64,000 nucleotides of DNA from Planomonospora_B alba. GTDB lineage: Bacteria > Actinomycetota > Actinomycetes > Streptosporangiales > Streptosporangiaceae. The notes beneath the pieces were generated by a model. That model was not told where the DNA came from and searched no databases. It saw nothing but the letters and a program-made list of their open reading frames with translations. The stretch covers positions 1-64,000 of the forward strand of contig NZ_BAAAUT010000011.1 in NCBI RefSeq assembly GCF_039534085.1, given 5' to 3'. Each line of letters begins with the position of its first letter. Position 1 is the stretch's first letter. Below are positions 53,069-61,294 of this stretch, one piece after another. A program made the position numbers and the translations under genes.

Positions 53069-53241
53069 GCCGCAACGCTAACCGATCCCCGCCGCGCCCG
53101 GACCTCTCCCCGGGAGCGTCCCGCGGGAGGGCGCCGCCGTCCGGCACGGACGGCGGAGCCGCCCGTGCGGCGGCGGCCGGGCCGCCGGCGCGCCGAGCCC
53201 CGATGGGCGGTGTCGACTTCGCCACAACCGGTGCACCCACT

Positions 53242-53259
53242 TTGTGCACCGGTTCACAA
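53242..53259. promoter_or_regulatory. Rex operator (ROP)
   Basis: TTGTGCACCGGTTCACAA matches the Rex consensus TTGTGAA-N4-TTCACAA except for one base (C for A at position 6). It overlaps a probable rex -35 TTGTGC with -10 TAACCT (53266-53271, 18-bp spacer). A wider inverted repeat, AACCGGTGCA (53226-53235) and TGCACCGGTT (53245-53254), encloses it. Confidence 0.85.
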
Positions 53260-53347
53260 AGGGACTAACCTGGATGACAGTGGCCTCATCTCGTCATCCG
53301 TCGCGTCCGGGCCGCGCCGGCCGCCTGTCCCTCTGGAGCTCCGGCAC

Positions 53348-54055
53348 GTGATCCGCCGACTGTCCCAACCTCGCGAACGTGGCATTCCCGAGGCGACCGT
53401 CGCCAGACTGCCGCTGTATCTGCGTGCGCTCAACGGCATGTCGGAGCGGGGCCTGGCGACCGTGAGCTCGGAGGACCTGGCGCACGCCGCCGGCGTCAAC
53501 TCCGCCAAGCTCCGCAAGGACCTGTCGCACCTGGGCTCGTACGGCACGCGCGGGGTCGGCTACGACGTCGAGTACCTCATCTACCAGATCTCCCGGGAGC
53601 TGGGCCTGACCCAGGACTGGGCGGTGGCCATCATCGGCGTCGGAAACCTCGGCCGGGCGCTCGCCAACTACGGCGGCTTCGTCTCCCGCGGGTTCCGGAT
53701 CGCCGCGCTCCTCGACGCCGACCCCGACGTGGTGGGCGACCACATCGCAGGACTGGACGTCGAGCACATCGACGAGTTGGAAACCGTGATCAGGCGGCGG
53801 GGAGTGTCGATCGTGGTGCTCGCGACACCGGCGGCGGCGGCCCAGCAGGTGGCCGACCGGGTCATCGCCGCGGGCGTCACGAGCATCCTGAACTTCGCCC
53901 CCGTCGTGCTGTCCGTGCCTGAGGGGGTCGACATCCGTAAGGTCGACCTGTCGATCGAACTGCAGATCCTCGCGTTCCACGAGCAACGCAAGACGGATCG
54001 GATGACTGGGGGGCCCGCGATGGCCGAGGAATGGCCCGAGGCGGTGGACCTGTGA
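53348..54055 (+). CDS. rex: Redox-sensing repressor Rex
   Basis: 235 residues. N-terminal winged helix (GIPEATVARLPLYLRALNGMSERGLATVSSEDLAHAAGVNSAKLRKDLSHLGSYGTRG in parts) and a Rossmann domain with GVGNLGRAL for NAD(H). Rex leaves DNA when the NADH/NAD+ ratio rises and controls respiration genes. GTG at 53348 is the start: GGAG lies 9 nt upstream and no earlier start codon fits. Its operator (53242) implies autoregulation and likely coverage of the hemACD genes behind it. Confidence 0.95.
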   Translation: MIRRLSQPRERGIPEATVARLPLYLRALNGMSERGLATVSSEDLAHAAGVNSAKLRKDLSHLGSYGTRGVGYDVEYLIYQISRELGLTQDWAVAIIGVGNLGRALANYGGFVSRGFRIAALLDADPDVVGDHIAGLDVEHIDELETVIRRRGVSIVVLATPAAAAQQVADRVIAAGVTSILNFAPVVLSVPEGVDIRKVDLSIELQILAFHEQRKTDRMTGGPAMAEEWPEAVDL

Positions 54056-54149
54056 GTTCACAGATGGCGAGACAGGACCGGGGCGGACGGCGCCGCTCCG
54101 CGGCCCGCGGCGTGCCCGGCGCGTTCCGGCCGCGGCGAGGGGGGCGCTC

Positions 54150-55454
54150 ATGAGCGTCCTCGTCGTCGGCACGAGCCACCGCACGGCGCCGGTGGCGCTC
54201 CTGGAGCGGGTGTCCGTCTCCGGTGACGCGCTGACCAAGCTCCTGCACGACGTGGAGCGGAGCGAGTGCGTCGCGGAGGCGATGATCGTCTCGACCTGCA
54301 ACCGGGTCGAGGTCTACGCGGTCGTGGACCGGTTCCACGCCGTGGTGAGCGAGGTGTCCGCGCTGCTCAGCGTGCACTCGGGCGTCCCCATGGAGCAGCT
54401 CGCGCCGCACCTGTACGTGCACTACGAGGACCGGGCCGTCGAGCACCTGTTCTCGGTCGCCGCGGGCCTCGACTCGATGGTCATCGGCGAGGGGCAGATC
54501 CTCGGCCAGGTCCGCCAGGCGCTCAAGCTCGCCCAGGAGCAGGGCACGATCGGCGCGACGCTCAACGAGCTCGTCCAGCAGGCGCTCCGCGTCGGCAAGC
54601 GCTCCCACGCCGAGACGGGCATCGACCGGGCGGGAGCCTCCCTCGTCGGCGTGGGCCTGCGGCTCGCCGAGCGCGCCCTCGGCCCGATCCAGGGCAAGCG
54701 GGCGCTGGTGGTCGGTGCCGGCTCGATGAGCGCGCTGTCCGCGGCGACCCTCCGGCGGGAGGGCGTCACCGACATCGTGGTGGTCAACCGCACCCACGAG
54801 CGCGCGCTGCGGCTGGCGCAGACGGTCGGCGGGCGGGCGGCGGAGTTCGGCGACCTGACCGCGGAGCTCGCCGAGGCCGACCTGGTGATCTCCTGCACCG
54901 GTGCCACCGACGTGGTCGTCACCGCAGACATGGTGACGCCCCGCACGGTGTTCATCCTCGACCTGGCCCTCCCGCACGACGTGGACCCCGCCGTGCGGCG
55001 GCTGCCCGGCGTCACGCTCGTCGACCTGGAGTCCATGCAGAACGGCGAGATCGCGGGCGTCGACGACGGCGGCCGGGCGGCCGCGGTCGCCGCGGTGCGC
55101 GGGCTGGTCTCCGAAGAGGTGGCGGCCTATCTGACGGCCGAGCGCGCCGCCCGTGTGACGCCGACCGTGGTCGCGTTGCGGAGCAAGGCGGCCGGCGTGG
55201 TCGAGGCGGAGCTGGGCCGGCTCGTCTCCCGGGTCCCGGAGATCGAGGGCCGCCTCCGCGACGAGGTCGCGCAGACGGTCAGGCGCGTGGTCGACAAGCT
55301 GCTCCACGAGCCCACCGTGCGTGTCAAACAGCTCGCGGCGTCCCCGGCGGGCGATCATTATGCGGAAGCGCTGCGCGAGCTGTTCAATCTGGATCCGAAG
55401 GTGCCCGACGCGGTCAGGCGCGTCGAGACGATCGACATGGAGGTGGACCGATGA
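54150..55454 (+). CDS. hemA: Glutamyl-tRNA reductase HemA
   Basis: 434 residues. VGTSHRTAPVALLERVS at the N-terminus, catalytic Cys in VSTCNRVEVYAV, NADPH domain GAGSMSALSAATL, LDLALPHDVDPAVRRL and a C-terminal dimerisation helix. First committed step of tetrapyrrole synthesis from glutamyl-tRNA. Follows rex by 94 bp, and its TGA overlaps the hemC start. Confidence 0.97.
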   Translation: MSVLVVGTSHRTAPVALLERVSVSGDALTKLLHDVERSECVAEAMIVSTCNRVEVYAVVDRFHAVVSEVSALLSVHSGVPMEQLAPHLYVHYEDRAVEHLFSVAAGLDSMVIGEGQILGQVRQALKLAQEQGTIGATLNELVQQALRVGKRSHAETGIDRAGASLVGVGLRLAERALGPIQGKRALVVGAGSMSALSAATLRREGVTDIVVVNRTHERALRLAQTVGGRAAEFGDLTAELAEADLVISCTGATDVVVTADMVTPRTVFILDLALPHDVDPAVRRLPGVTLVDLESMQNGEIAGVDDGGRAAAVAAVRGLVSEEVAAYLTAERAARVTPTVVALRSKAAGVVEAELGRLVSRVPEIEGRLRDEVAQTVRRVVDKLLHEPTVRVKQLAASPAGDHYAEALRELFNLDPKVPDAVRRVETIDMEVDR

Positions 55455-56362
55455 CGGGACCCCTGAGGATGGGGACGCGTCGGAGCCTCATGGCGACGAC
55501 GCAGTCCGGGCTGGTGGCGGCCCGCTTCACCGAGCTGACCGGCCGGGCCGTGGAGATGGTCGGCGTCACCACCTACGGTGACGTGACCAAGGGCGACCTG
55601 GCGCAGATGGGCGGGACCGGCGTCTTCGTCAGCGCGCTGCGCGACAAGCTGATCGAGGGCGAGGTCGACTTCGCGGTCCACTCGCTCAAGGACCTGCCCA
55701 CGACCCCCGACCCGCGCATCGCCCTGGCCGCGATCCCGCCGCGCGACGACCACCGGGACGCCCTGGTCGCCGGGGCGAAGCTGGCCGACCTGCCGCCCGG
55801 CTCGAAGATCGGCACGGGCTCGCCGCGCCGGATCGCGCAGCTGCGCATGCTCCGCCCGGACATCGAGTGCGTGCCGATCCGGGGCAACGGCGAGACCCGC
55901 ATCGGCAAGGTCACCTCCGGTGAGCTGCAGGGCGTCGTCCTGGCCGCGGCCGGGCTCCGGCGGCTGGGCCGGGAGGCCGAGATCGCCCAGCTCTTCGAGG
56001 TCGACGAGATGCTCCCCGCTCCCGGGCAGGGCGCGCTGGCCGTGGAGGTCCGGGCCGACCGGACCGACCTGATCGAGTTGCTGGGCGTGCTCGACGACGC
56101 CGCGACGCGCGCCGCCGTGACCGCCGAGCGCGCGGTGCTGAACGCCCTGGAGGCCGGCTGCGCCGCCCCGGTGGGTGCGTACTCGGCCGTCAGCGGGCAC
56201 GATCTGAACCTGACCGCGGCCGTCGTCGCCATCGACGGCGGGCACGCGGTGCGCAAGTCCACCGCCGGACCCTCTTCGACGGCCATGGATCTCGGACGCG
56301 ACCTCGCGGCCGAGATGATCGCCGAAGGGGCCGGCACGTTGATGGGGGAGCAGCCGCATTGA
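55451..56362 (+). CDS. hemC: Porphobilinogen deaminase HemC
   Basis: 303 residues. HSLKDLPT, GTGSPRRIAQLRMLRPDIECVPIRGNGETRIGKV (parts), and the dipyrromethane-cofactor Cys in EAGCAAPVGAYS. Polymerises four porphobilinogens to hydroxymethylbilane. ATGA overlap with hemA; its stop overlaps the hemD start by TTGA. Normal length. Confidence 0.96.
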   Translation: MTGPLRMGTRRSLMATTQSGLVAARFTELTGRAVEMVGVTTYGDVTKGDLAQMGGTGVFVSALRDKLIEGEVDFAVHSLKDLPTTPDPRIALAAIPPRDDHRDALVAGAKLADLPPGSKIGTGSPRRIAQLRMLRPDIECVPIRGNGETRIGKVTSGELQGVVLAAAGLRRLGREAEIAQLFEVDEMLPAPGQGALAVEVRADRTDLIELLGVLDDAATRAAVTAERAVLNALEAGCAAPVGAYSAVSGHDLNLTAAVVAIDGGHAVRKSTAGPSSTAMDLGRDLAAEMIAEGAGTLMGEQPH

Positions 56363-57933
56363 GCTCCGGAAGCACCACCTTCGGGCACCCGGCCGGTTTC
56401 GTCGCCTTCGTGGGCGCCGGACCCGGTGACGAGGGTCTGCTCACGCTGCGCGGGGCGGACCTGCTCTCCCGGGCCGACGCCGTCGTGCTCGACCAGGAGG
56501 CGTACGGCTCGCTGCTGCGCCACTGCCGCGAGGGCGTCGAGGTCGTCGACGCCGCCGAGGAGGACGCCGCCCGCAGGGCCGTCGCGGCGGCCAAGGCGGG
56601 CAGGCACGTCGTCCGGCTCTGCGCGGGCGACCCGATGTTCTTCTCCTCCGTCACCGAGGAGGTCGCCGCCTGCGCCGAGGCGGAGGTCGACTTCGAGATC
56701 GTGCCGGGCGTGCCCCCGGCGACGGCGGTGCTCGCCTACGCCGGCATCCCGGCCGCCACGTCGGTGCCCGAGTTCCGGGTCGTGGACGCGGCCGTGGTCG
56801 ACGACTGGAGCACGCACGCGGCGAGCGCCGGCACGCTGGTGATCTACAACGGGATCGCCGAGGCCGTGGCGATCGGCAAGGCGCTGGTCGCCGCCGGGCG
56901 GCCGGACACCACGCCGGTCGCGATCAGCAGCGCGGGCACCACCACGGAGCAGTACACCGTGGCGACCACCCTCGGGCGGATGGCGCCCGACCTCAAGCAC
57001 GCGGGGATGACCGAGCCCGGGCTGATCGTGGTCGGCGAGGCGGTCGGCATGCGCGAGCGGCTGTCGTGGTTCGAGACCAAGCCGCTGTTCGGCTGGCGGG
57101 TGCTCGTCCCCCGGACCAAGGAGCAGTCCGCCGGCCTCGTCGAGCAGCTGCGCTCCTACGGCGCGGTGCCCGAGGAGGTGCCGACGATCTCCGTGGAGCC
57201 GCCCCGGACCCCGCAGCAGATGGACCGGGCGATCAAGGGCCTGGTCACCGGCCGCTACGAGTGGGTGGCGTTCACCAGCGCGAACGCGGTCAAGGCGGTC
57301 CGCGAGAAGTTCGAGGAGTACGGGCTCGACGCCCGGGCCTTCGCCGGGCTGAAGGTCGCCGCGGTGGGCGAGGCCACCGCGCGGGCCCTGGTGGAGTTCG
57401 GCGTCAAGCCGGACCTGACGCCCTCGGGCGAGCAGTCGTCGGAGGGCCTGGTGGCCGAGTGGCCGCCGTACGACTCCATGCTCGACCCGATCAACCGGGT
57501 CCTGCTGCCCCGGGCCGACATCGCCACCGAGACGCTGGTGGCGGGCCTGACCGAGCTCGGCTGGGAGTGCGACGACGTCACCGCGTACCGGACCGTGCGG
57601 GCGGCGCCGCCGCCGGCCCCGGTCAGGGAGGCCATCAAGGGCGGCGGCTTCGACGCGGTGCTGTTCACCTCCTCCAGCACGGTGCGCAACCTGGTCGGCA
57701 TCGCGGGCAAGCCGCACAACGTCACGGTCATCGCGGTGATCGGCCCGCAGACCGCGAAGACGGCCGAGGAGTTCGGCCTCCGCGTCGACGTGATGGCCGA
57801 CACCGCCTCGGTTTCGGCCCTCGCGGCCGGGCTGGCGGAGTACGGTGCGAAGCTGAGGCAGGCCGCGCTGGCGGCCGGCGAGGTTCCCCGCAGGCCGTCC
57901 CAGAACCGGCGCGGCGCCCGCCGCCGCAAGTGA
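56359..57933 (+). CDS. hemD: CobA-HemD fusion (SUMT plus uroporphyrinogen-III synthase)
   Basis: 524 residues with TTG start (TTGA overlap with hemC). Residues 10-250 are a SUMT/CobA methylase: VGAGPGDEGLLTLRGA, CAGDPMFF, VPGVPPATAVLAYAGIP, and a GTTTEQ-type block. From about 260 a HemD domain follows: VLVPRTKEQSAGLVEQLRSYGAVPEEVPTI, WVAFTSANAVKAV, VAAVGEATA, LLPRADIA, VLFTSSSTVRNLVG. The pair makes uroporphyrinogen III and could divert it to siroheme/cobalamin precursors; both activities are inferred. Ends in a basic tail. Confidence 0.93.
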   Translation: MSSGSTTFGHPAGFVAFVGAGPGDEGLLTLRGADLLSRADAVVLDQEAYGSLLRHCREGVEVVDAAEEDAARRAVAAAKAGRHVVRLCAGDPMFFSSVTEEVAACAEAEVDFEIVPGVPPATAVLAYAGIPAATSVPEFRVVDAAVVDDWSTHAASAGTLVIYNGIAEAVAIGKALVAAGRPDTTPVAISSAGTTTEQYTVATTLGRMAPDLKHAGMTEPGLIVVGEAVGMRERLSWFETKPLFGWRVLVPRTKEQSAGLVEQLRSYGAVPEEVPTISVEPPRTPQQMDRAIKGLVTGRYEWVAFTSANAVKAVREKFEEYGLDARAFAGLKVAAVGEATARALVEFGVKPDLTPSGEQSSEGLVAEWPPYDSMLDPINRVLLPRADIATETLVAGLTELGWECDDVTAYRTVRAAPPPAPVREAIKGGGFDAVLFTSSSTVRNLVGIAGKPHNVTVIAVIGPQTAKTAEEFGLRVDVMADTASVSALAAGLAEYGAKLRQAALAAGEVPRRPSQNRRGARRRK

Positions 57934-57966
57934 GCGGGTGAGGCCTGACCCGCATGACCCGAGACC

Positions 57967-57999
57967 GCCGCGGGCACCCCGGACCGGGGCGCCCGCGGC
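57967..57999 (+). terminator. Terminator after hemD
   Basis: GCCGCGGGC (57967-57975) with CCCCGG inside pairs with CCGGGG and GCCCGCGGC (57991-57999), one internal mismatch, a very tight turn. It separates hemACD from hemB, which has its own likely -10 TAACGT at 58029-58034. Confidence 0.6.
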
Positions 58000-58078
58000 A
58001 CCGCCGCCGCGGCGGCGGGCCAACCGAATAACGTCCTCCGGCCGGTGACACCCCGTGGCCGGGGGGAGGGGGAGAGAC

Positions 58079-59065
58079 ATGACCGCCCAGTTCCCTGCCG
58101 TGCGCCCGCGCCGGCTCCGCCGCAGCCCGGCGATGCGCCGGATGGTCGCCGGCACCCGGCTGCACCCGGCCGACCTGGTCCTGCCGATGTTCGTCAAGGA
58201 GGGCGTCGACGAGCCGCAGCCCATCGGCTCGATGCCCGGCGTCTTCCAGCACACCCGCGACTCGCTGCGCAAGGCGGCCCACGAGGCGGCCGAGGCGGGC
58301 GTCGGCGGGCTGATCCTGTTCGGGATCCCCGCGGTCAAGGACGCGCGCGGCTCGGCGGCCGACGACCCCGAGGGCATCGTCCAGAAGGCGGTCGCCGACC
58401 TGGTCTCCGACCTCGGCGACCAGGTGGTGGTCATGACCGACACCTGCCTGGACGAGTTCACCGACCACGGGCACTGCGGCGTCCTCACCCCCGACGGGGA
58501 GGTCGACAACGACGCGACCCTGGAGCGCTACGCGGCCGCCGCGGTGGCCCAGGCCCGGGCGGGCTCGCAGGTCATCGCGCCCAGCGGGATGATGGACGGC
58601 CAGGTCGGCGCCATCCGCGCGGCCCTGGACGGCGCGGGCTTCGCACATATCCCGATCATGGCCTACTCGGTGAAGTACGCCTCGGCGTTCTACGGCCCCT
58701 TCCGCGACGCCGCCGAGTGCGCGCCGAAGTTCGGCGACCGCAACGCCTACCAGCAGGACCCGGCCGGTCCGGTGGGCGAGGCGCTGCGCGAGGTCCGGCT
58801 GGACCTCGCCGAGGGCGCCGACGCGGTGATGGTCAAGCCCGCCCTGGCCTACCTCGACATCCTGCGCCAGGTGCGCGACGCGGTGGACGTCCCGGTCGCG
58901 GCCTACCAGGTCAGCGGGGAGTACGCCATGATCGAGGCCGCGGCGGCGAACGGCTGGGTCGACCGCGACCGGGCGATCATGGAGTCGCTGGTCGCGATCC
59001 GCCGCGCCGGGGCCGACACGATCCTCACCTACTGGGCGACCGAGGTGGCCCGGCGGTTGCGCTGA
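58079..59065 (+). CDS. hemB: Delta-aminolevulinic acid dehydratase HemB
   Basis: 328 residues. LHPADLVLPMFVKEG, the metal region TDTCLDEFTDHGHCGVL, Schiff-base Lys in YSVKYASAFYGPFRDA and MVKPALAYLD. Condenses two ALA to porphobilinogen. The metal site keeps the first and third Cys of zinc enzymes but has Asp at the second, a hybrid of the zinc (CLC) and magnesium (ALD) types. GGGAGAGA before ATG 58079. Confidence 0.96.
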   Translation: MTAQFPAVRPRRLRRSPAMRRMVAGTRLHPADLVLPMFVKEGVDEPQPIGSMPGVFQHTRDSLRKAAHEAAEAGVGGLILFGIPAVKDARGSAADDPEGIVQKAVADLVSDLGDQVVVMTDTCLDEFTDHGHCGVLTPDGEVDNDATLERYAAAAVAQARAGSQVIAPSGMMDGQVGAIRAALDGAGFAHIPIMAYSVKYASAFYGPFRDAAECAPKFGDRNAYQQDPAGPVGEALREVRLDLAEGADAVMVKPALAYLDILRQVRDAVDVPVAAYQVSGEYAMIEAAAANGWVDRDRAIMESLVAIRRAGADTILTYWATEVARRLR

Positions 59066-59117
59066 CGACCGGTGTCTCCCCGTCCGGTGAGATGCTTCGC
59101 ACATGTCCACAACTGGG

Positions 59118-59140
59118 GATTCGCCGCGGAGCGGTGAATC
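59118..59140 (+). terminator. Hairpin after hemB
   Basis: GATTCGCCGC (59118-59127) pairs with GCGGTGAATC (59131-59140), one mismatch in ten, loop 3 nt. It lies 52 bp after the hemB stop. The rest of the 214-bp gap to 59279 holds no gene. Confidence 0.45.
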
Positions 59141-59279
59141 GGGTGCGTTAGAGTTCAAGAACCGGTGCGGATGTGTCCCAGGTGGCGAAGACCCTGCTGA
59201 ATGCCGTCCTTGATGAACGAGAATGTGGATATGTCATCGCATCCGGGATGGCGTGGGGCCGCGGACAACGGAGGACACC

Positions 59280-59924
59280 ATGGTGGGGGTATCACTGGCT
59301 CGTCGTGGTAAGCGGCGGAGCCATCCGAAACAGCAGATGATCAAGTCCGTGCTGGAGTACGCCGCGCTCGGCTGGGCCAGCTGCCCGGGGGCCCGGCCGC
59401 TCCACGACGGGCCGCGCGCCTGCTCCTGCGACCGCGTCGGCTGCCCCGACCAGGGCAGCCATCCGCTCTCGCGCGCCTGGCAGATGCAGGCCACCACCGA
59501 CCCCGCGCTGCTGTCCCACTGGTGGGGCGTCGACCCGGAGGCGAACGTGGTCCTGCCCACCGGGCGGGTCTTCGACGTCTTCGACGTACCCCGCGAGGCG
59601 GGGCTCGCGGCGCTCGCCGCCATGGACTCCACCGGATGCGCATCGGGCCCGGTCGCCGAGAACGGCGACCGGGTGCTGTTTTATGTGGCCACCCGCAACG
59701 TCTCCGACGACGAGGACGAGTGGTGGTCCTGCCCGCTCGACTACGGTCCCTCGACCATCGAGGAGATGCCCGGCCTGCGCTGGCACTGCCGTGACAGCTA
59801 CGTCCTGGCCCCGCCCTCCTCGCTGCCGGGCGGCGGGACCGCCTCGTGGCTGCGCCCCCCGGACGGCCGCCCGCTGCCCGACCCGCTCCGCGTCCTCGAC
59901 CGGCTCGCCGACGTCTGCGAGTAG
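59280..59924 (+). CDS. Primase/polymerase-like (prim-pol) domain protein
   Basis: 214 residues. SVLEYAALGWASCPGA, the cysteine pairs CSCDRVGCPDQGSHPLSRAW, ATTDPALLSHWWGVDPEANVVLPTG and VFDVFDVPREAGLAAL follow the bifunctional primase/polymerase N-domain of plasmid and phage proteins. Where active enzymes have a DxD pair, this one has DVFD, so catalysis is doubtful. Short and without a helicase part. GGAGG 5 nt before ATG 59280. Its position between hemB and hemL is conserved in actinomycetes, from memory. Role unknown. Confidence 0.7.
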   Translation: MVGVSLARRGKRRSHPKQQMIKSVLEYAALGWASCPGARPLHDGPRACSCDRVGCPDQGSHPLSRAWQMQATTDPALLSHWWGVDPEANVVLPTGRVFDVFDVPREAGLAALAAMDSTGCASGPVAENGDRVLFYVATRNVSDDEDEWWSCPLDYGPSTIEEMPGLRWHCRDSYVLAPPSSLPGGGTASWLRPPDGRPLPDPLRVLDRLADVCE

Positions 59925-59975
59925 GACCGCGCCCGCCGTGCGGGCGTCGGCGCGGGGAGCGGCTCCCGGGGCCCG

Positions 59976-59981
59976 TAATCT
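59976..59981 (+). promoter_or_regulatory. Leaderless -10 box of hemL
   Basis: TAATCT ends 6 nt before the GTG at 59988, with no ribosome-binding site between. Confidence 0.55.
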
Positions 59982-59987
59982 GGGACG

Positions 59988-61283
59988 GTGAGCCGTACTG
60001 AGAACTCCGAGGACCTGTTCGCCCGCGCCCGCGAGATCGTCCCGGGGGGTGTCAACTCCCCGGTCCGCGCCTTCGGCGCCGTCGGCGGCACGCCCCGCTT
60101 CATGGCCTCCGGCCAGGGGCCGTACATCACCGACGTCGACGGCAACCGCTACGTCGACCTGGTCTGCTCCTGGGGGCCGATGATCCTCGGTCACCGCCAC
60201 CCGGCCGTGGTCGAGGCGCTGACCGAGGCCCTGGCGGGCGGCACCTCGTTCGGCACGGCGACGCCCGGCGAGGTCGAGCTCGCCGAGGAGATCGTCGCCC
60301 GGATCGCCCCGGTGGAGAAGGTCCGCCTGGTCAGCTCGGGCACCGAGGCCACCATGTCCGCCGTACGGCTGGCCCGCGGCTTCACCGGCCGCTCGAAGAT
60401 CGTGAAGTTCGCCGGCTGCTACCACGGGCACGTGGACGCCCTGCTCGCCTCGGCCGGCTCCGGCCTGGTCACCTTCGGGCTCCCCGACACCCCCGGCGTG
60501 ACCGGCGCCTCGGCGGCCGACACCGTGGTCCTGCCGTACAACTCGGTCGAGGCGGTGAGCGAGGCGTTCGCGGCCTTCGGCGACCAGATCGCCTGCGTCA
60601 TCACCGAGGCGTGCCCGGCGAACATGGGCGTCGTCCCGCCGCTGGAGGGGTTCAACGCCAAGCTCCGCGAGCTGTGCACCGCGCACGGCGCGCTGCTGAT
60701 CGTCGACGAGGTGCTCACCGGCTTCCGCGTCTCGCGCTCCGGCTGGTACGGCCTGGACCCGGTGGACGCCGACCTGATGACCTTCGGCAAGGTCATGGGC
60801 GGCGGCCTGCCCGCCGCCGCGTTCGGCGGCCGGGCCGACGTGATGGCCCAGCTCGCCCCGGAGGGGCCGGTCTACCAGGCCGGCACCCTGTCCGGTAACC
60901 CGCTGGCCTGCGCCGCGGGCCTGGCGACCCTGCGCGCCTGCGACGACGAGGTCTACGACCGGGTCGACGCCGCGGCCCTGGTCGTCGGGCGCGCCGCCGC
61001 CGACGCGCTGGCCGCCGCCGGGGTGCCGCACCGGCTCCAGCGCGCGGGCAACCTGTTCTCGATCTTCTTCACCGACGAGCGGGTCACCGACTTCGCCGGG
61101 GCGCAGAAGCAGGACACCGCCGCCTACCGGGCCTTCTTCCACGCGATGCTGGAGCAGGGCGTCTATCTGCCGCCCTCGGCCTACGAGGCGTGGTTCCTGT
61201 CGGCGGCCCATGACGACGAGGCCCTGACCCGGATCGCCGAGGCCCTCCCGATCGCCGCCAAGGCCGCCGCCCAGGCGTCCTGA
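59988..61283 (+). CDS. hemL: Glutamate-1-semialdehyde 2,1-aminomutase HemL
   Basis: 431 residues, GTG start. VPGGVNSPVRAFGAVGGTP, GHRHPAVVEAL, SSGTEATMSAVRLARGFTGR, HGHVDALLASAGSG, LIVDEVLTGFRVS and the PLP Lys in FGKVMGGGLPAAAFGG. Converts glutamate-1-semialdehyde to ALA, completing the hemA-hemL pair for the C5 pathway. The antisense strand at its 3' end carries the decayed Uma2 gene. Confidence 0.96.
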   Translation: MSRTENSEDLFARAREIVPGGVNSPVRAFGAVGGTPRFMASGQGPYITDVDGNRYVDLVCSWGPMILGHRHPAVVEALTEALAGGTSFGTATPGEVELAEEIVARIAPVEKVRLVSSGTEATMSAVRLARGFTGRSKIVKFAGCYHGHVDALLASAGSGLVTFGLPDTPGVTGASAADTVVLPYNSVEAVSEAFAAFGDQIACVITEACPANMGVVPPLEGFNAKLRELCTAHGALLIVDEVLTGFRVSRSGWYGLDPVDADLMTFGKVMGGGLPAAAFGGRADVMAQLAPEGPVYQAGTLSGNPLACAAGLATLRACDDEVYDRVDAAALVVGRAAADALAAAGVPHRLQRAGNLFSIFFTDERVTDFAGAQKQDTAAYRAFFHAMLEQGVYLPPSAYEAWFLSAAHDDEALTRIAEALPIAAKAAAQAS

Positions 61284-61294
61284 CCCGGGGCTCC

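Noticed and set aside
53281..53347. A longer Rex start upstream of 53348
   Set aside because: No ATG, GTG or TTG in frame in the conserved window; the upstream frame is the promoter and operator.
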